A stretch of DNA of 64,000 nt from Plebeiibacterium sediminum (GCF_026013605.1 NZ_JAPDPJ010000007.1:1-64000); one strand, 5' to 3'; shown: positions 45,967-55,400, counted from the stretch's first letter. Numbers and translations are program-made. The notes: generated by a model from the sequence alone, not told the origin.

Positions 45967-47274
45967 ATGAAAAAAATAATCTACATACCAGTTTTAATTT
46001 TACTTGTTATTATGGGATGTAATACGAAAAAATCCACAGAAAGCAGTTTTGTGACCCGGCAAGGTCATCAGTTTATATGGAATAATAAACCCTATTATTT
46101 TGTAGGTACCAATTATTGGTATGGAGGAATTTTAGCTTCAGAGGGCAGAGGGGGAAATCGGGATCGATTGATAAAGGAGTTGGATTTAATGCAAAGTGTG
46201 GGCATTAACAACCTTCGTATTTTGGCTGGTGCTGAAGGCCCGGATAACGAACCATTCAGAGTAACTCCGGCTTTACAATTAGAACCAGGTGTTTATAACG
46301 ATACCTTATTGGATGGACTAGATTTCTTGCTAAATGAGATGGGTAAACGTCAAATGCATGCCATTTTATATTTGAATAATACATGGGAATGGTCAGGTGG
46401 TTATGGTCAGTATTTAAATTGGTGTGGTTATGGAGATATTCCATATCCCAATATTGCGCCTCATAGCTGGCCTGAGTTTATGGCCTATTGCTCACAGTTT
46501 CATGCCAGCGATTCTTGTCAGAAATTATATCAGGAGCATATTAAGTTTATGCTTGGCAGAACCAATAAGTATAGCGGTAAAAAGTATACAGAAGATCCAA
46601 CCATTATGACCTGGGAACTGGCAAATGAACCCAGAGCTTTATCTGATGCTAATAAAGAGAATTTTGCACAATGGGTAAAAACTACTGCAGATTTTATTAA
46701 AGCTTTAGATCCTAATCATTTGGTTACAACAGGAACTGAAGGATCCTGGGGGTGTGAGGAAGATATCAATCTTTTTAAGCAGATACATAGTTACAATAGC
46801 GTAGATTATATGACCATGCATATATGGCCTAAAAACTGGGGATGGATTGATTGCGAAAGGATTTCTGAAACATTGGATTCTGCAATTGTACTTACTGATC
46901 AATATATGGAGAGTCATTTTAATGTAGCAAAAGAACTGAACAAACCACTTGTTTTTGAGGAATTTGGTTTACCTCGCGATCATCATGAATTTAATGCAGA
47001 TGATAGCACTACTGCCAGAGATAAGTATTATAGCCACGCTTTTACTAAAGTTGAAGAGAGTGCTAAAGAAAACGGAGTGTTAGCAGGAACTAATTTTTGG
47101 GCCTTTGGTGGTTACGGTCGCCATTATAAGGAAGATCCAATGTGGAGCAATGGCGATGATTTAATGGGTGATCCACCTCAGGAAGAGCAAGGTTTAAATT
47201 CTGTGTTTGATACTGATAGTACAATGGGTGTAATAAAAGAACATGCTCAGAAATTAAAAGCTATTATTGATTAA
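45967..47274 (+). CDS. GH5 (subfamily 7-like) endo-beta-mannanase, lipoprotein
   Basis: The 435-residue protein has a lipobox cysteine at 18 (IMGC) and a GH5 mannanase barrel. The pattern VTRQGHQFIWNNKPYYFVGTNYW at the start is typical of mannanases of subfamily 7. The acid/base is E221 in TWELANEPRA and the nucleophile E332 in VFEEFGLP. The sequence also carries LYLNNTWEWSGG and YMTMHIWPKNWGW. It cuts internal beta-1,4-mannosyl bonds. The residues after the lipobox (NTKKST) lack an acidic run, so a periplasmic location is likely but not certain. It is the last gene of the plus-strand arm. Confidence 0.94.
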   Translation: MKKIIYIPVLILLVIMGCNTKKSTESSFVTRQGHQFIWNNKPYYFVGTNYWYGGILASEGRGGNRDRLIKELDLMQSVGINNLRILAGAEGPDNEPFRVTPALQLEPGVYNDTLLDGLDFLLNEMGKRQMHAILYLNNTWEWSGGYGQYLNWCGYGDIPYPNIAPHSWPEFMAYCSQFHASDSCQKLYQEHIKFMLGRTNKYSGKKYTEDPTIMTWELANEPRALSDANKENFAQWVKTTADFIKALDPNHLVTTGTEGSWGCEEDINLFKQIHSYNSVDYMTMHIWPKNWGWIDCERISETLDSAIVLTDQYMESHFNVAKELNKPLVFEEFGLPRDHHEFNADDSTTARDKYYSHAFTKVEESAKENGVLAGTNFWAFGGYGRHYKEDPMWSNGDDLMGDPPQEEQGLNSVFDTDSTMGVIKEHAQKLKAIID

Positions 47275-47296
47275 TAATTCTGAACCTATTTTAAAA

Positions 47297-47336
47297 GAAA
47301 AAGGCCGCTAATCATATAGATAAGTGGCCTTTTTTA
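47297..47336. terminator. Bidirectional terminator between GH5 and carbonic anhydrase
   Basis: AAAAGGCCGCT pairs with AGTGGCCTTTT (one G-U pair) around an AT-rich loop, with an A-run on the left and a T-run on the right. It can stop both the plus-strand mannan operon and the minus-strand carbonic anhydrase gene. Confidence 0.8.
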
Positions 47337-47351
47337 TGTTTTTATTTTTTA

Positions 47352-48161
47352 TTATTCAGCAGAATAGCCTGCAATGGTTCTGCCGTTTAATGGCATTGTT
47401 GGTCTGTAATTGTTGTTTAAAATACTCGAAAAAGTATCAATTTGTTCTTTCGAAGCTTCCAATGGAGTTTGAAGAACGTACCAGGTTACAATCTCTGAAC
47501 ATGGAGGAGTTGTTAAAGAACCATTGTAATGGTAATAACTTAAGTTTGAAGGAATAACCTCCATCAATTCAATTTGATCCTCAGCAGTAAAAGTTCCCTT
47601 TTCTTTAGGGAAATTCTCTAAATATTTTGCAAATAAAGGATTTGATTCTCCTTCTTTAAAAAGAATCCCCATTACCAATAAATCACTATCGGAATGCTTG
47701 TGTACAAAATGAACTTCTAAAGGATAGTGATCTCCGTTTACAGTGTGCTCACTTAAAGCGTGATAGTGGAATTGCAATAGTTTGTATTCTTTACCTTCAA
47801 CATTAATGGAGTTATCCCCGGTTGTATTAAACTGAACTGTATGTCCATTATTAATAATATCAACAGATGTTGTTCCGTATTTTAACGACAATGGTAATAA
47901 GTCTTCTGCGCTGATTAAACTATCGGTAATAATATTAATTGGCGATTGAGCACTGCCTCCGCAAGGTAAAAAGTCATCACATAAATTTTTCCAGTTCTCA
48001 GGACCTTCTTCACCAGAGGCGTGTGACCAGTGAACATGTTTCTTTTCAGTTTTAGCATGTTCTTCATGGTTATCACCGGATTGTTTTTGTTGAGGAGTGT
48101 TGCAGGAAAATACTGCAAATGCAACTAATGCAGATAGAAATAAATTGCTTAATTTTTTCAT
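47352..48161 (-). CDS. Alpha-type carbonic anhydrase, lipoprotein
   Basis: The 269-residue protein has a lipobox cysteine at 20 (AVFSC), a histidine-rich linker (HEEHAKTEKKHVHW) and a complete alpha-carbonic anhydrase domain. Characteristic parts are SAQSPINI, NNGHTVQF, the zinc ligands in LLQFHYHALSEHTV and EVHFVHKHSD, and SLTTPPCSEIVTWYV with the proton-relay threonine. It converts CO2 and bicarbonate in the periplasm or at the outer membrane. It is a single-gene unit. Confidence 0.96.
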   Translation of the reverse strand: MKKLSNLFLSALVAFAVFSCNTPQQKQSGDNHEEHAKTEKKHVHWSHASGEEGPENWKNLCDDFLPCGGSAQSPINIITDSLISAEDLLPLSLKYGTTSVDIINNGHTVQFNTTGDNSINVEGKEYKLLQFHYHALSEHTVNGDHYPLEVHFVHKHSDSDLLVMGILFKEGESNPLFAKYLENFPKEKGTFTAEDQIELMEVIPSNLSYYHYNGSLTTPPCSEIVTWYVLQTPLEASKEQIDTFSSILNNNYRPTMPLNGRTIAGYSAE

Positions 48162-48495
48162 TATACTGTTAAAGTTTAATGGTTAGTGAAATAATTTGTT
48201 TGTACTATTATAAATCGATACAAATGTGCGAATATCTAACAGAAAATTATTCAATTGGTTTAAGTCATTACATGTTTTAATCTTTAATTAAAGTTAAGAT
48301 ATATAGTTTAAAATTCAAACTCAACTATTTTATAAAATATCTTAAATTAATTAAGGGTGTAATTCTTTGGAACAACTTTTGAGGCAAATTGACCTCATTA
48401 TTTCATTGCAATCTTTAATTATTTTATTAAAAATGATCAGTCTAAGTAACTGGCATTATTTGGATGTTAAGAATAATTAAATTCAAATGAAACAG

Positions 48496-48526
48496 TTGCA
48501 AAAATCAACTAATACATATTTCTTTG
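48496..48526 (+). promoter_or_regulatory. Candidate promoter of the marR-RND operon
   Basis: TTG at 48496-48498 is separated by 20 bases from TTTCTTTG at 48519-48526, fitting the TTTG / TAnnTTTG spacing of this phylum (the TA is replaced by TT). The predicted start of transcription is just before the palindrome at 48539. Confidence 0.5.
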
Positions 48527-48538
48527 TAATTCAAATTG

Positions 48539-48556
48539 TATCATAATATATTGATA
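48539..48556. promoter_or_regulatory. Candidate MarR operator
   Basis: TATCA, eight AT-only bases, TGATA: an 18-base inverted repeat placed just downstream of the candidate promoter. The outer pair TGTATCA and TGATACA (about 48537-48578) makes a second, wider inverted repeat sharing one arm. MarR dimers bind palindromes of this size, so autoregulation by the downstream MarR is a reasonable inference. Confidence 0.5.
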
Positions 48557-48616
48557 TTTAATTTATGTTATTGATACATAGTGGATAAGAGTTATAATAT
48601 TTTAAAATAAGATCAA

Positions 48617-49057
48617 ATGAAAGCTGAAGTCAGGCCATTGGGGATGACAATTGGGTCAATTCGAAGTGCATTTCCAAAGATGATGGCTGATTTATTTAAA
48701 GACAAGGAAATCAAATACACCTTTGACCAAATGGTGGTATTGTTAATTGTGCGTTTTTGTCAAAAGACATCACCGGTGCAACAAGATATTGCAGAAATAA
48801 TGAATAAAAATAAGTCTGTGGTTCTTCGGATGATTGATGTTCTTGAACAAGATGGCCTTTTAATGAGAAGTACAGATCCTAACGACAGAAGAAGAAATAT
48901 AATTACACTAACTAAAAAAGGTTATGAATATACAGAGTTGACTATTGCTTGTGACCATGAGGTTACTGTCAATCTAATGGAAGGTTTAAATGAATCAGAC
49001 GTAAAAACCTTTTTCAAGGTTTTTGATCATATTCAGAGCAAGATGGGTGTAAAATAA
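48617..49057 (+). CDS. MarR-family transcriptional regulator
   Basis: The 146-residue protein is a winged-helix regulator of MarR type. The DNA-binding helices are QQDIAEIMNKNKSVVLRMIDVLEQDGLL, followed by the wing STDPNDRRRNIITLTKKGYEY, in which DxRxRxxxLT is diagnostic. It precedes an RND efflux operon by 73 bases and probably represses it together with itself, responding to a small lipophilic compound. Confidence 0.93.
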   Translation: MKAEVRPLGMTIGSIRSAFPKMMADLFKDKEIKYTFDQMVVLLIVRFCQKTSPVQQDIAEIMNKNKSVVLRMIDVLEQDGLLMRSTDPNDRRRNIITLTKKGYEYTELTIACDHEVTVNLMEGLNESDVKTFFKVFDHIQSKMGVK

Positions 49058-49130
49058 AAAAATTTGCTTTTATAGTTGCAAATATCAACAATTGTTAAAA
49101 TCAACGAATATTATAAATAATAAATATACT

Positions 49131-50195
49131 ATGAATTTACAGAAGATTACGATTGGAGCATTAGGGCTTCTTTTATTGGTTTCTTGTGGTAAAACAGCTG
49201 AAAATACAGAGGCTGTAAAACCCACGAAAAAATATCCTGTTTCGGAACTTGTGGCAAAGGATGTAGAATTACATTCAGTGTTTCCTACAGTGTTAAAAGG
49301 CCAGGTAGATATTGAAATAAAACCAAGAGTTGATGGTTTTATTGAAGCAGTTTATGTTGATGAGGGATCGGTGGTTAAAAAAGGAACACCTTTATTTAAA
49401 ATTAACTCGCCATCATCTGTTCAGTCTTTAAAAACGGCTCAGGCTAATTATAACAATGCACAATTAGATGTGGAGCGCATGCGTCCATTGGCCGAAAAAG
49501 GAATTATCAGTGATGTATTATTAAAATCGTACGAAAATGCGTACCATACTGCAAAAGCAAATTTAGAGAATGCTAAAGCTTCAATGGGTTGGACAACAGT
49601 AACCAGTCCTATTGACGGAACAGTAGGAACTATTCCTTTCAGAATTGGTAGTTTGGTGAACAGCTCAAGTGTTTTAACTAACATTGCCAACACTGATAAT
49701 GTAGTAGCTTACTTTTCAATGAACGAAAAAGAGTTATTACAATACATGCGCAAGTGGGAGGGTGGTACTCAGGCTGAGAAAATTGAAAAAATGCCTTCAT
49801 TAAAATTGTTATTGGCTGATGGAAGTGAGTACGAAGAAGAAGGAAGAATTGAAACCATTTCCGGAGTAGTTGATCCAGCTACCGGAGCGGTTAATTTCAG
49901 AGCTGTATTTAGTAATCCTCATGGTTTATTACGCAGCGGAACCAGTGGTAAAGTAATTATTCCAACGCTATTAAAAGATGTATTTGTTATTCCTCAAAAA
50001 GCAACATTTGCTCAACAAAACAAGGTGTTGGTTTATAAGTTGGAAGGAAAGAAAACAGTGCAAAAAGTGATAACTGTTGAATCAACTCCTGACGGAAAGA
50101 ATTTTGCAGTGTTGGATGGTCTTAATGCCGGTGATAAAATTGTTACGGATGGTATTTCTACACTTTCAAATGGAATGGAAATTCAGATTCAATAA
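49131..50195 (+). CDS. RND efflux periplasmic adaptor (membrane fusion) lipoprotein
   Basis: The ATG at 49131 gives 354 residues with a lipobox cysteine at 19 (LLVSC). A TTG at 49092 would add 13 residues ahead of the signal. The adaptor has the usual order: lipoyl half DIEIKPRVDGFIEAVYVDEGSVVKKG, an alpha-hairpin (QANYNNAQLDVERMRPLAEKG), the second lipoyl half GWTTVTSPIDGTVG, then beta-barrel and membrane-proximal domains (GAVNFRAVFSNPHGLLRSGTSG). It links the inner-membrane pump to the outer-membrane channel encoded by the next two genes. Confidence 0.95.
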   Translation: MNLQKITIGALGLLLLVSCGKTAENTEAVKPTKKYPVSELVAKDVELHSVFPTVLKGQVDIEIKPRVDGFIEAVYVDEGSVVKKGTPLFKINSPSSVQSLKTAQANYNNAQLDVERMRPLAEKGIISDVLLKSYENAYHTAKANLENAKASMGWTTVTSPIDGTVGTIPFRIGSLVNSSSVLTNIANTDNVVAYFSMNEKELLQYMRKWEGGTQAEKIEKMPSLKLLLADGSEYEEEGRIETISGVVDPATGAVNFRAVFSNPHGLLRSGTSGKVIIPTLLKDVFVIPQKATFAQQNKVLVYKLEGKKTVQKVITVESTPDGKNFAVLDGLNAGDKIVTDGISTLSNGMEIQIQ

Positions 50196-50211
50196 TTAAA
50201 AGAAAAAACTA

Positions 50212-53200
50212 ATGTTAAAAACATTCATAGAACGTCCCGTATTATCTACGGTTATATCTATATTATTTGTTGTATTGGGAGGTATCGGTGTCGCTACTTT
50301 GCCAATAGAACAATATCCGAATATTGCGCCGCCAACAGTACGTGTAGAAACCACATATAGTGGAGCAAATGCTGAGGCGGTTCTTAATAGTGTTGTTGTT
50401 CCTCTTGAAGAGTCTATTAACGGTGTGGAAGGTATGACTTACATGACTTCTGAAGCATCAAATGGTGGTAGAGTTCGTATTACTGTATTTTTTAAACAGG
50501 GTGTTGATCCTGATATTGCCACAGTAAACGTTCAAAACCGTGTATCGCAGGCTACATCTTTATTGCCTTCTGAAGTAACTCAGGTAGGTGTAACAGTTCA
50601 AAAGCAGCAGAGTAGTAATATTTTGTTTATTGCGGTTTCGTCAACAAACCCTGATTATGATGCGGAGTTTATTCAAAACTACGCCAATATCAATATTATC
50701 CCTCAAATTAAAAGGGTAACAGGGGTAGGTGATGCTACCGTTTATGGTGCACGTAACTACTCCATGCGTATCTGGTTAAAACCAGATGTATTGGCTGCTT
50801 ATAAAATGAATCCTACCGAAGTAATTGCTGCTTTACAGGATCAAAATATTGAAGCTGCGCCGGGTGAGCTTGGTGCTAACAGTAATCAGTCATTTCAGTA
50901 TGCACTTAAATATACAGGTCGCTTAAAGTCTGAAGCTGAGTTTGAAGATATCATTATCCGTTCTACTGATTCTCAGGTTTTAAGAGTTAAGGATGTGGCT
51001 GATGTTGAATTAGGTTCTTTATCATACACGGTTAATACTTTAAATGATAAACACCCTGCCGTATTAATGGGTATTACTCAAACCGCAGGTTCTAATGCGC
51101 AGGATGTAATTAATGAGGTGAAAGAGGTGTTAGCTAAAGCTTCTGAATCTTTCCCAGTGGGTATCAAGTATAATTTTGAGATGGATGTAAGTGAGTTCTT
51201 AAATGCATCTATCGAAAAAGTATTACATACACTATTCGAAGCTTTTATTCTGGTATTTATTGTAGTATTTGTATTCTTACAGAACTTCAGGGCTACATTA
51301 ATTCCTGCTATTGCTGTACCGGTTGCTATTATTGGTACCTTCTTTTTCTTATTGGTATTTGGTTTCTCAATAAACTTGTTAACCTTATTTGCCCTTGTAC
51401 TGGCTATTGGTATTGTGGTGGATGACGCCATTGTAGTTGTGGAAGCGGTTCATTCACATATGGATGCCGGCGAAAAAGATCCACGAAAGGCAACTATTGC
51501 TGCCTTAAGCGAGATTGCTCCTGCAATTATATCTATTACATTGGTAATGTCGGCTGTATTTATTCCGGTAAGTTTTATTGGTGGTACAAGTGGAGTGTTC
51601 TTTAAACAGTTTGGTCTTACCTTAGCTATTTCAATTGCTATTTCAGCGGTAAACGCCTTAACACTGAGTCCGGCTTTATGTGCGATCTTCTTAAAAGCAC
51701 ACCATATTCCAGAAGCTAAGGATCGTAACTTTATTCAGCGTTTTTACTATGTATTTAATGTTGGGTTTGAGTCTGTAACAAAAAAATACGGACGAACACT
51801 TAACTTTATGGGTAAGAAAAGAAACCGCTGGATTACAGTAGCTATTATTGGTGTATTTAGTTATATCTTCTATTTTATTATCAATATGATGCCTTCAGGT
51901 TTCGTACCTCAGGAAGATAGTGGTGGTGTAATGGGTATGGTTACTTTAGCTCCGGGATCTTCTTTGGAAAGAACGGATAGTTTGATGGCTGAGGTAGCTG
52001 AAATAGCTAATGACATACCTCACGTTCGTACAGTTACTAACTTAACTGGTGTTAGTTTCTTAAGTGGTATGGGTAGTTCGTATGGTTCAATGATTATTAA
52101 AATGGACCCATGGAACGAGCGTGATATTACTACAGCTGATGTGGCTGCCATCCTTAAAGAAAAAACAGATAGTATTACAGATGCTACCTTTATGTTTTTC
52201 GGAATGCCAACACTACAAGGTTTTGGTATGAGTAGTGGTGTTGAAGTTCAAATGCAGGATAAAACAGGTGGTGATATCAATAAATTTTACGATGTAACCA
52301 ATGACTTTTTGGATAAGGTTAGAAAGAGTGGTACAGCTATGATGATTATGAATAGCTTTGACCCTCGCTTCCCTCAAAAAGAAATTCATGCGGATATTGC
52401 TAAAATTAAAGATGCCGGTATGACTTTAGGGACTGTAATGACAACCCTTCAGGCTTATATTGGTAGTATGTATGTATCTAACTTTAACCTTTATGGTAAG
52501 CAGTTCCGTGTAATGGTTCAGGCAGCTCCTGAGTACCGTTCAAAGTTAGACGATCTAAGTTACTTGCAGGTTCAGACAGGAAGTGGAGAAATGGCTCCAA
52601 TTTCTGAATTTATTCAGGTGTTCGACGTTACAGGTCCACAAACCCTAACACGTTTTAACCTGTATTCTTCTATGAGTGTAACAATTATTCCAAACTATTA
52701 CGAAGGAAAAAGTTCGGGTGATGTACTTAAATTTATCGAGAGCATAGATATGCCGGAAGGTTATGGATACGATTTCTCTGGTATGACTCGTGAAGAAGTT
52801 AACAGTAGTAGTACAACAGCGATTATCTTCTTGCTTTGTTTGGTGTTTGTATACTTGCTGTTAGCAGCACTGTACGAAAGTTATATCTTGCCATTGGCAG
52901 TTATCTTCTCTTTACCTGTAGGTTTGGCCGGGGTATTTATTTTCATATTTGGTGCTATGCTTAGTGGTACTGGTATTGTAAATAATATTTATGTACAGAT
53001 TTCCTTAATCATGCTTATTGGTCTGTTGGCTAAAAATGCGATTCTTATTGTGGAATATGCATTGCAACGACGAAAACAAGGTATGAGTATTGTAAAAGCT
53101 GCCATAACAGGTGCTGTAGCTCGTTTACGTCCGATTTTAATGACTTCGTTTGCATTTATATTTGGATTATTACCATTGGCTGTAGCTTCAGGAGCAGGTG

Positions 53201-53373
53201 CTGTAGGTAATAAATCTATTGGTATTAGTGCTATTGGAGGTATGTTGGTAGGTACATTAGTTGGTATCATCATCATCCCAACATTGTTTATCATGTTCCA
53301 GAGTTTACAGGAAAAAGTAAGCAAAAAGAAGATTGTTACTATTGATGATTCGGAAATTAAAGAAATTCAATAA
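50212..53373 (+). CDS. RND multidrug efflux permease (AcrB/HAE1 type)
   Basis: The 1053-residue protein is a full-length HAE1 pump. It starts FIERPVLSTVISILFVVLG and carries LPIEQYPNIAPPTV and the trimer loop features of the AcrB family. The proton relay aspartates lie in GIVVDDAIVVVEAV (TM4). The second half has the matching LLAKNAILIVEYALQRR segment (TM10, with lysine) and LRPILMTSFAFIFG. Twelve transmembrane helices and two large periplasmic loops are evident. It expels hydrophobic compounds using the proton gradient. The gene starts 17 bases after the adaptor. Confidence 0.97.
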   Translation: MLKTFIERPVLSTVISILFVVLGGIGVATLPIEQYPNIAPPTVRVETTYSGANAEAVLNSVVVPLEESINGVEGMTYMTSEASNGGRVRITVFFKQGVDPDIATVNVQNRVSQATSLLPSEVTQVGVTVQKQQSSNILFIAVSSTNPDYDAEFIQNYANINIIPQIKRVTGVGDATVYGARNYSMRIWLKPDVLAAYKMNPTEVIAALQDQNIEAAPGELGANSNQSFQYALKYTGRLKSEAEFEDIIIRSTDSQVLRVKDVADVELGSLSYTVNTLNDKHPAVLMGITQTAGSNAQDVINEVKEVLAKASESFPVGIKYNFEMDVSEFLNASIEKVLHTLFEAFILVFIVVFVFLQNFRATLIPAIAVPVAIIGTFFFLLVFGFSINLLTLFALVLAIGIVVDDAIVVVEAVHSHMDAGEKDPRKATIAALSEIAPAIISITLVMSAVFIPVSFIGGTSGVFFKQFGLTLAISIAISAVNALTLSPALCAIFLKAHHIPEAKDRNFIQRFYYVFNVGFESVTKKYGRTLNFMGKKRNRWITVAIIGVFSYIFYFIINMMPSGFVPQEDSGGVMGMVTLAPGSSLERTDSLMAEVAEIANDIPHVRTVTNLTGVSFLSGMGSSYGSMIIKMDPWNERDITTADVAAILKEKTDSITDATFMFFGMPTLQGFGMSSGVEVQMQDKTGGDINKFYDVTNDFLDKVRKSGTAMMIMNSFDPRFPQKEIHADIAKIKDAGMTLGTVMTTLQAYIGSMYVSNFNLYGKQFRVMVQAAPEYRSKLDDLSYLQVQTGSGEMAPISEFIQVFDVTGPQTLTRFNLYSSMSVTIIPNYYEGKSSGDVLKFIESIDMPEGYGYDFSGMTREEVNSSSTTAIIFLLCLVFVYLLLAALYESYILPLAVIFSLPVGLAGVFIFIFGAMLSGTGIVNNIYVQISLIMLIGLLAKNAILIVEYALQRRKQGMSIVKAAITGAVARLRPILMTSFAFIFGLLPLAVASGAGAVGNKSIGISAIGGMLVGTLVGIIIIPTLFIMFQSLQEKVSKKKIVTIDDSEIKEIQ

Positions 53374-53377
53374 TACG

Positions 53378-54796
53378 ATGCATAACAAAATAAAATATAC
53401 AGGCAAAAGTGCCATCCTGATAGCTGTGTTTATAGCTATTGGGATGAGTTCATGCCGAACAAGTAAAAATGTATCTGATTTAAATGTAGATACAAAGGAT
53501 TTAATCAGAGATGAAAATTTAAACACCTCTGATTCTACTACTATTGCAGATATTCCATGGCAGGAGTATTTTAGCGATGATATACTAAAGCAGTTGATTC
53601 AGGAGGCTTTGGATAATAACCTTGACATGAAAGTGGCTTTAGAGCGAATTAAGCAGGCTGAGGCAAACTTTGCTATGGCAAAAGCTGCAAAACTGCCTAC
53701 GTTAAGTGTTGCTGCTCAGGATGAATATACATTGTATAGTATTGATGGCGGTACTACCAAAGTATTGGGTTATAATGCCAATACCTTAAATTTGGGTTTA
53801 ACTACTTCATGGGAAATTGATGCCTGGGGAAAATTAAATAGTACCAAAAAGTCACGCTATGCAAGTTTGTTAAATACCATGGAATATAAAAAACTGGTAC
53901 AAACCAATATTATTTCAGGTGTTGCACAATTGTATTATGCATTAACATCACTCGATGAGCAATTAAAAGTAACCAAAGAAACCATTGGTTTACTTACTGA
54001 AAGTTCGCAAACCATGCAGGCTTTAAAAGATGCAGGTTTAACAAATGGAGCTGCTGTTGAGCAAAGTAATGCTTTGTTGTACAATACCCAATTATCGGTA
54101 TTTACCATTGAAGATCAAATTCATCAGCAAGAAAATGCCTTATGTGTTTTATTGGGAAGAACACCTGGTACTATTGCCCGAAACGCAATTAGTCAGCAAG
54201 CTGTTCCTTCTGAATTAAAGTATGGTGTTCCTGCTCAGTTATTGGCAAAACGCCCTGATGTTTTAAGTGCAGAGCTATCGTTCAGAGCTGCTTTTGAAGC
54301 TACTAATGCTGCTCAGGCCAGCTTATATCCGAGCATTACATTAAGTAGTGGCTTTGTTGGTTACAATGGAACAGAACTTTCAGATTTCTTTAAACCTGAA
54401 AATATTGCGGCAAACTTTGTTGCCGGTATAGCACAACCCATCTTTTATAATAAAAGATTAAAAGGCAATTTAGCTATTGCTAAATCACAACAGGAAGAGG
54501 CTTTATTGACTTTTAAAAATACTGTATTGGCTGCAGGACAAGAGGTTTCTGATATTTTATTCAGCTTCAAGTCTTCAGTTAATAAAAATGGTTTACGTGC
54601 AAAACAAATTGATGCATTAAGCAATGCTGTAGATTTTACACAAGAACTATTAAAAGCAGGTGAAGCCAATTACACTGAGGTTTTAAGTGCACAACAAAAC
54701 TTGTTATCAGCTCAATTAAGTCAGGTGAACGATAAGTTAGAGCAGTTAAACTATTCAGTTGATTTATACAAAGCATTAGGTGGAGGGACAAATTGA
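53378..54796 (+). CDS. TolC-like outer-membrane efflux lipoprotein (NodT family)
   Basis: The ATG at 53378 gives 472 residues with a lipobox cysteine at 26 (GMSSC). A longer frame from 53333 lies inside the permease gene. Two OEP repeats are visible. The first runs from IPWQEYFSDDILKQLIQEALDNNLD and the second from LLAKRPDVLSAELSFRAAFEATNAAQ, followed by LYPSITLSSGF. The C-terminal helix has LLSAQLSQVNDKL. It forms the outer-membrane channel of the pump. The start is five bases after the permease stop, so the three pump genes form one unit. Confidence 0.95.
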   Translation: MHNKIKYTGKSAILIAVFIAIGMSSCRTSKNVSDLNVDTKDLIRDENLNTSDSTTIADIPWQEYFSDDILKQLIQEALDNNLDMKVALERIKQAEANFAMAKAAKLPTLSVAAQDEYTLYSIDGGTTKVLGYNANTLNLGLTTSWEIDAWGKLNSTKKSRYASLLNTMEYKKLVQTNIISGVAQLYYALTSLDEQLKVTKETIGLLTESSQTMQALKDAGLTNGAAVEQSNALLYNTQLSVFTIEDQIHQQENALCVLLGRTPGTIARNAISQQAVPSELKYGVPAQLLAKRPDVLSAELSFRAAFEATNAAQASLYPSITLSSGFVGYNGTELSDFFKPENIAANFVAGIAQPIFYNKRLKGNLAIAKSQQEEALLTFKNTVLAAGQEVSDILFSFKSSVNKNGLRAKQIDALSNAVDFTQELLKAGEANYTEVLSAQQNLLSAQLSQVNDKLEQLNYSVDLYKALGGGTN

Positions 54797-54858
54797 TTTG
54801 TTTTTCAGTTTTTGATACCAAATCATAAATACCTAATTTCATATAGTTAGAAAGGAAA

Positions 54859-54894
54859 GGGTTCTTGCAGAGACTGCAAGAGCCCTTTTTTTTT
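54859..54894 (+). terminator. Rho-independent terminator of the RND operon
   Basis: GGGTTCTTGCAG pairs with CTGCAAGAGCCC (one G-U-type mismatch) around a 3-base loop and is followed by nine T residues. Confidence 0.9.
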
Positions 54895-54980
54895 GATTAA
54901 AAGAGATACTTTATCAAGTTATATACGTACCTGCAAGGGACCATAGTCGGAGCGTAGTCGTACCAAAAGCGGATATTACC

Positions 54981-55070
54981 CACTAATCACTCACTATTCA
55001 TACACTATTGGTTCACTATTCCCTCACTTATTACTCACAGATTAGTGAATATGATGTGAATGTTATGTGA
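54981..55070. repeat. Strict 11-bp phased CAC array with inverted GTG half
   Basis: The triplet CAC, mostly in the context TCACTATTC, begins at 54981, 54992, 55003, 55014, 55025 and 55036. GTG, in the context AGTGAAT or TGTGAA, begins at 55045, 55056 and 55067. Every interval inside each half is exactly 11 bases. CAC and GTG are complementary, so the array is a large inverted repeat of six plus three units. There is no open reading frame through it. Confidence 0.8.
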
Positions 55071-55164
55071 AGCGTAATTAAATAATATATATGGTATATC
55101 CATATCTGTTATAGACCTGGTACGCAGCTGGTGCGTTGCAGTCCTAATTCTGATTAAACGTTAA

Positions 55165-55400
55165 ATGAGTTGCCTCAACGCGTCACTATGTTTGCATTGG
55201 GCTGAAATTAGTTGTCCTTTCAGGACGCTATGCAAAATCCCAAGTGTTATTGCAAAACAAGTACGGTTTAATCCCTGACACAATTTATACTTTGCCTTCC
55301 TGTACATCCGGGCTGTAAGCCCAGTTCAATTCAGCCCAAGGTAACACCTTGGGTAATATTACCAATACGTTTTACCTGCGCCCTGTAAGGGCAACTTAAT
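55165..55400 (+). repeat. REP-like composite element, copy C1
   Basis: Successive short hairpins: the remnant CAACGCGTCACTATGTTTGCATTGG, GTTGTCCTTTCAGGACG, GGGCTGTAAGCCC, CCCAAGGTAACACCTTGGG and GCGCCCTGTAAGGGC. The order is the same as in the copies near the transposase gene at 61.5 kb. The left-most GCCCCTTCAGGGCGC hairpin is missing here. Confidence 0.75.

Larger units (their letters stand above)
48162..48616. other. Divergent regulatory gap, 455 bases
   Basis: Very AT-rich region between the carbonic anhydrase and MarR genes. It contains no open reading frame of note. It holds a candidate promoter and a palindrome for the MarR-pump unit, listed separately. Confidence 0.5.
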
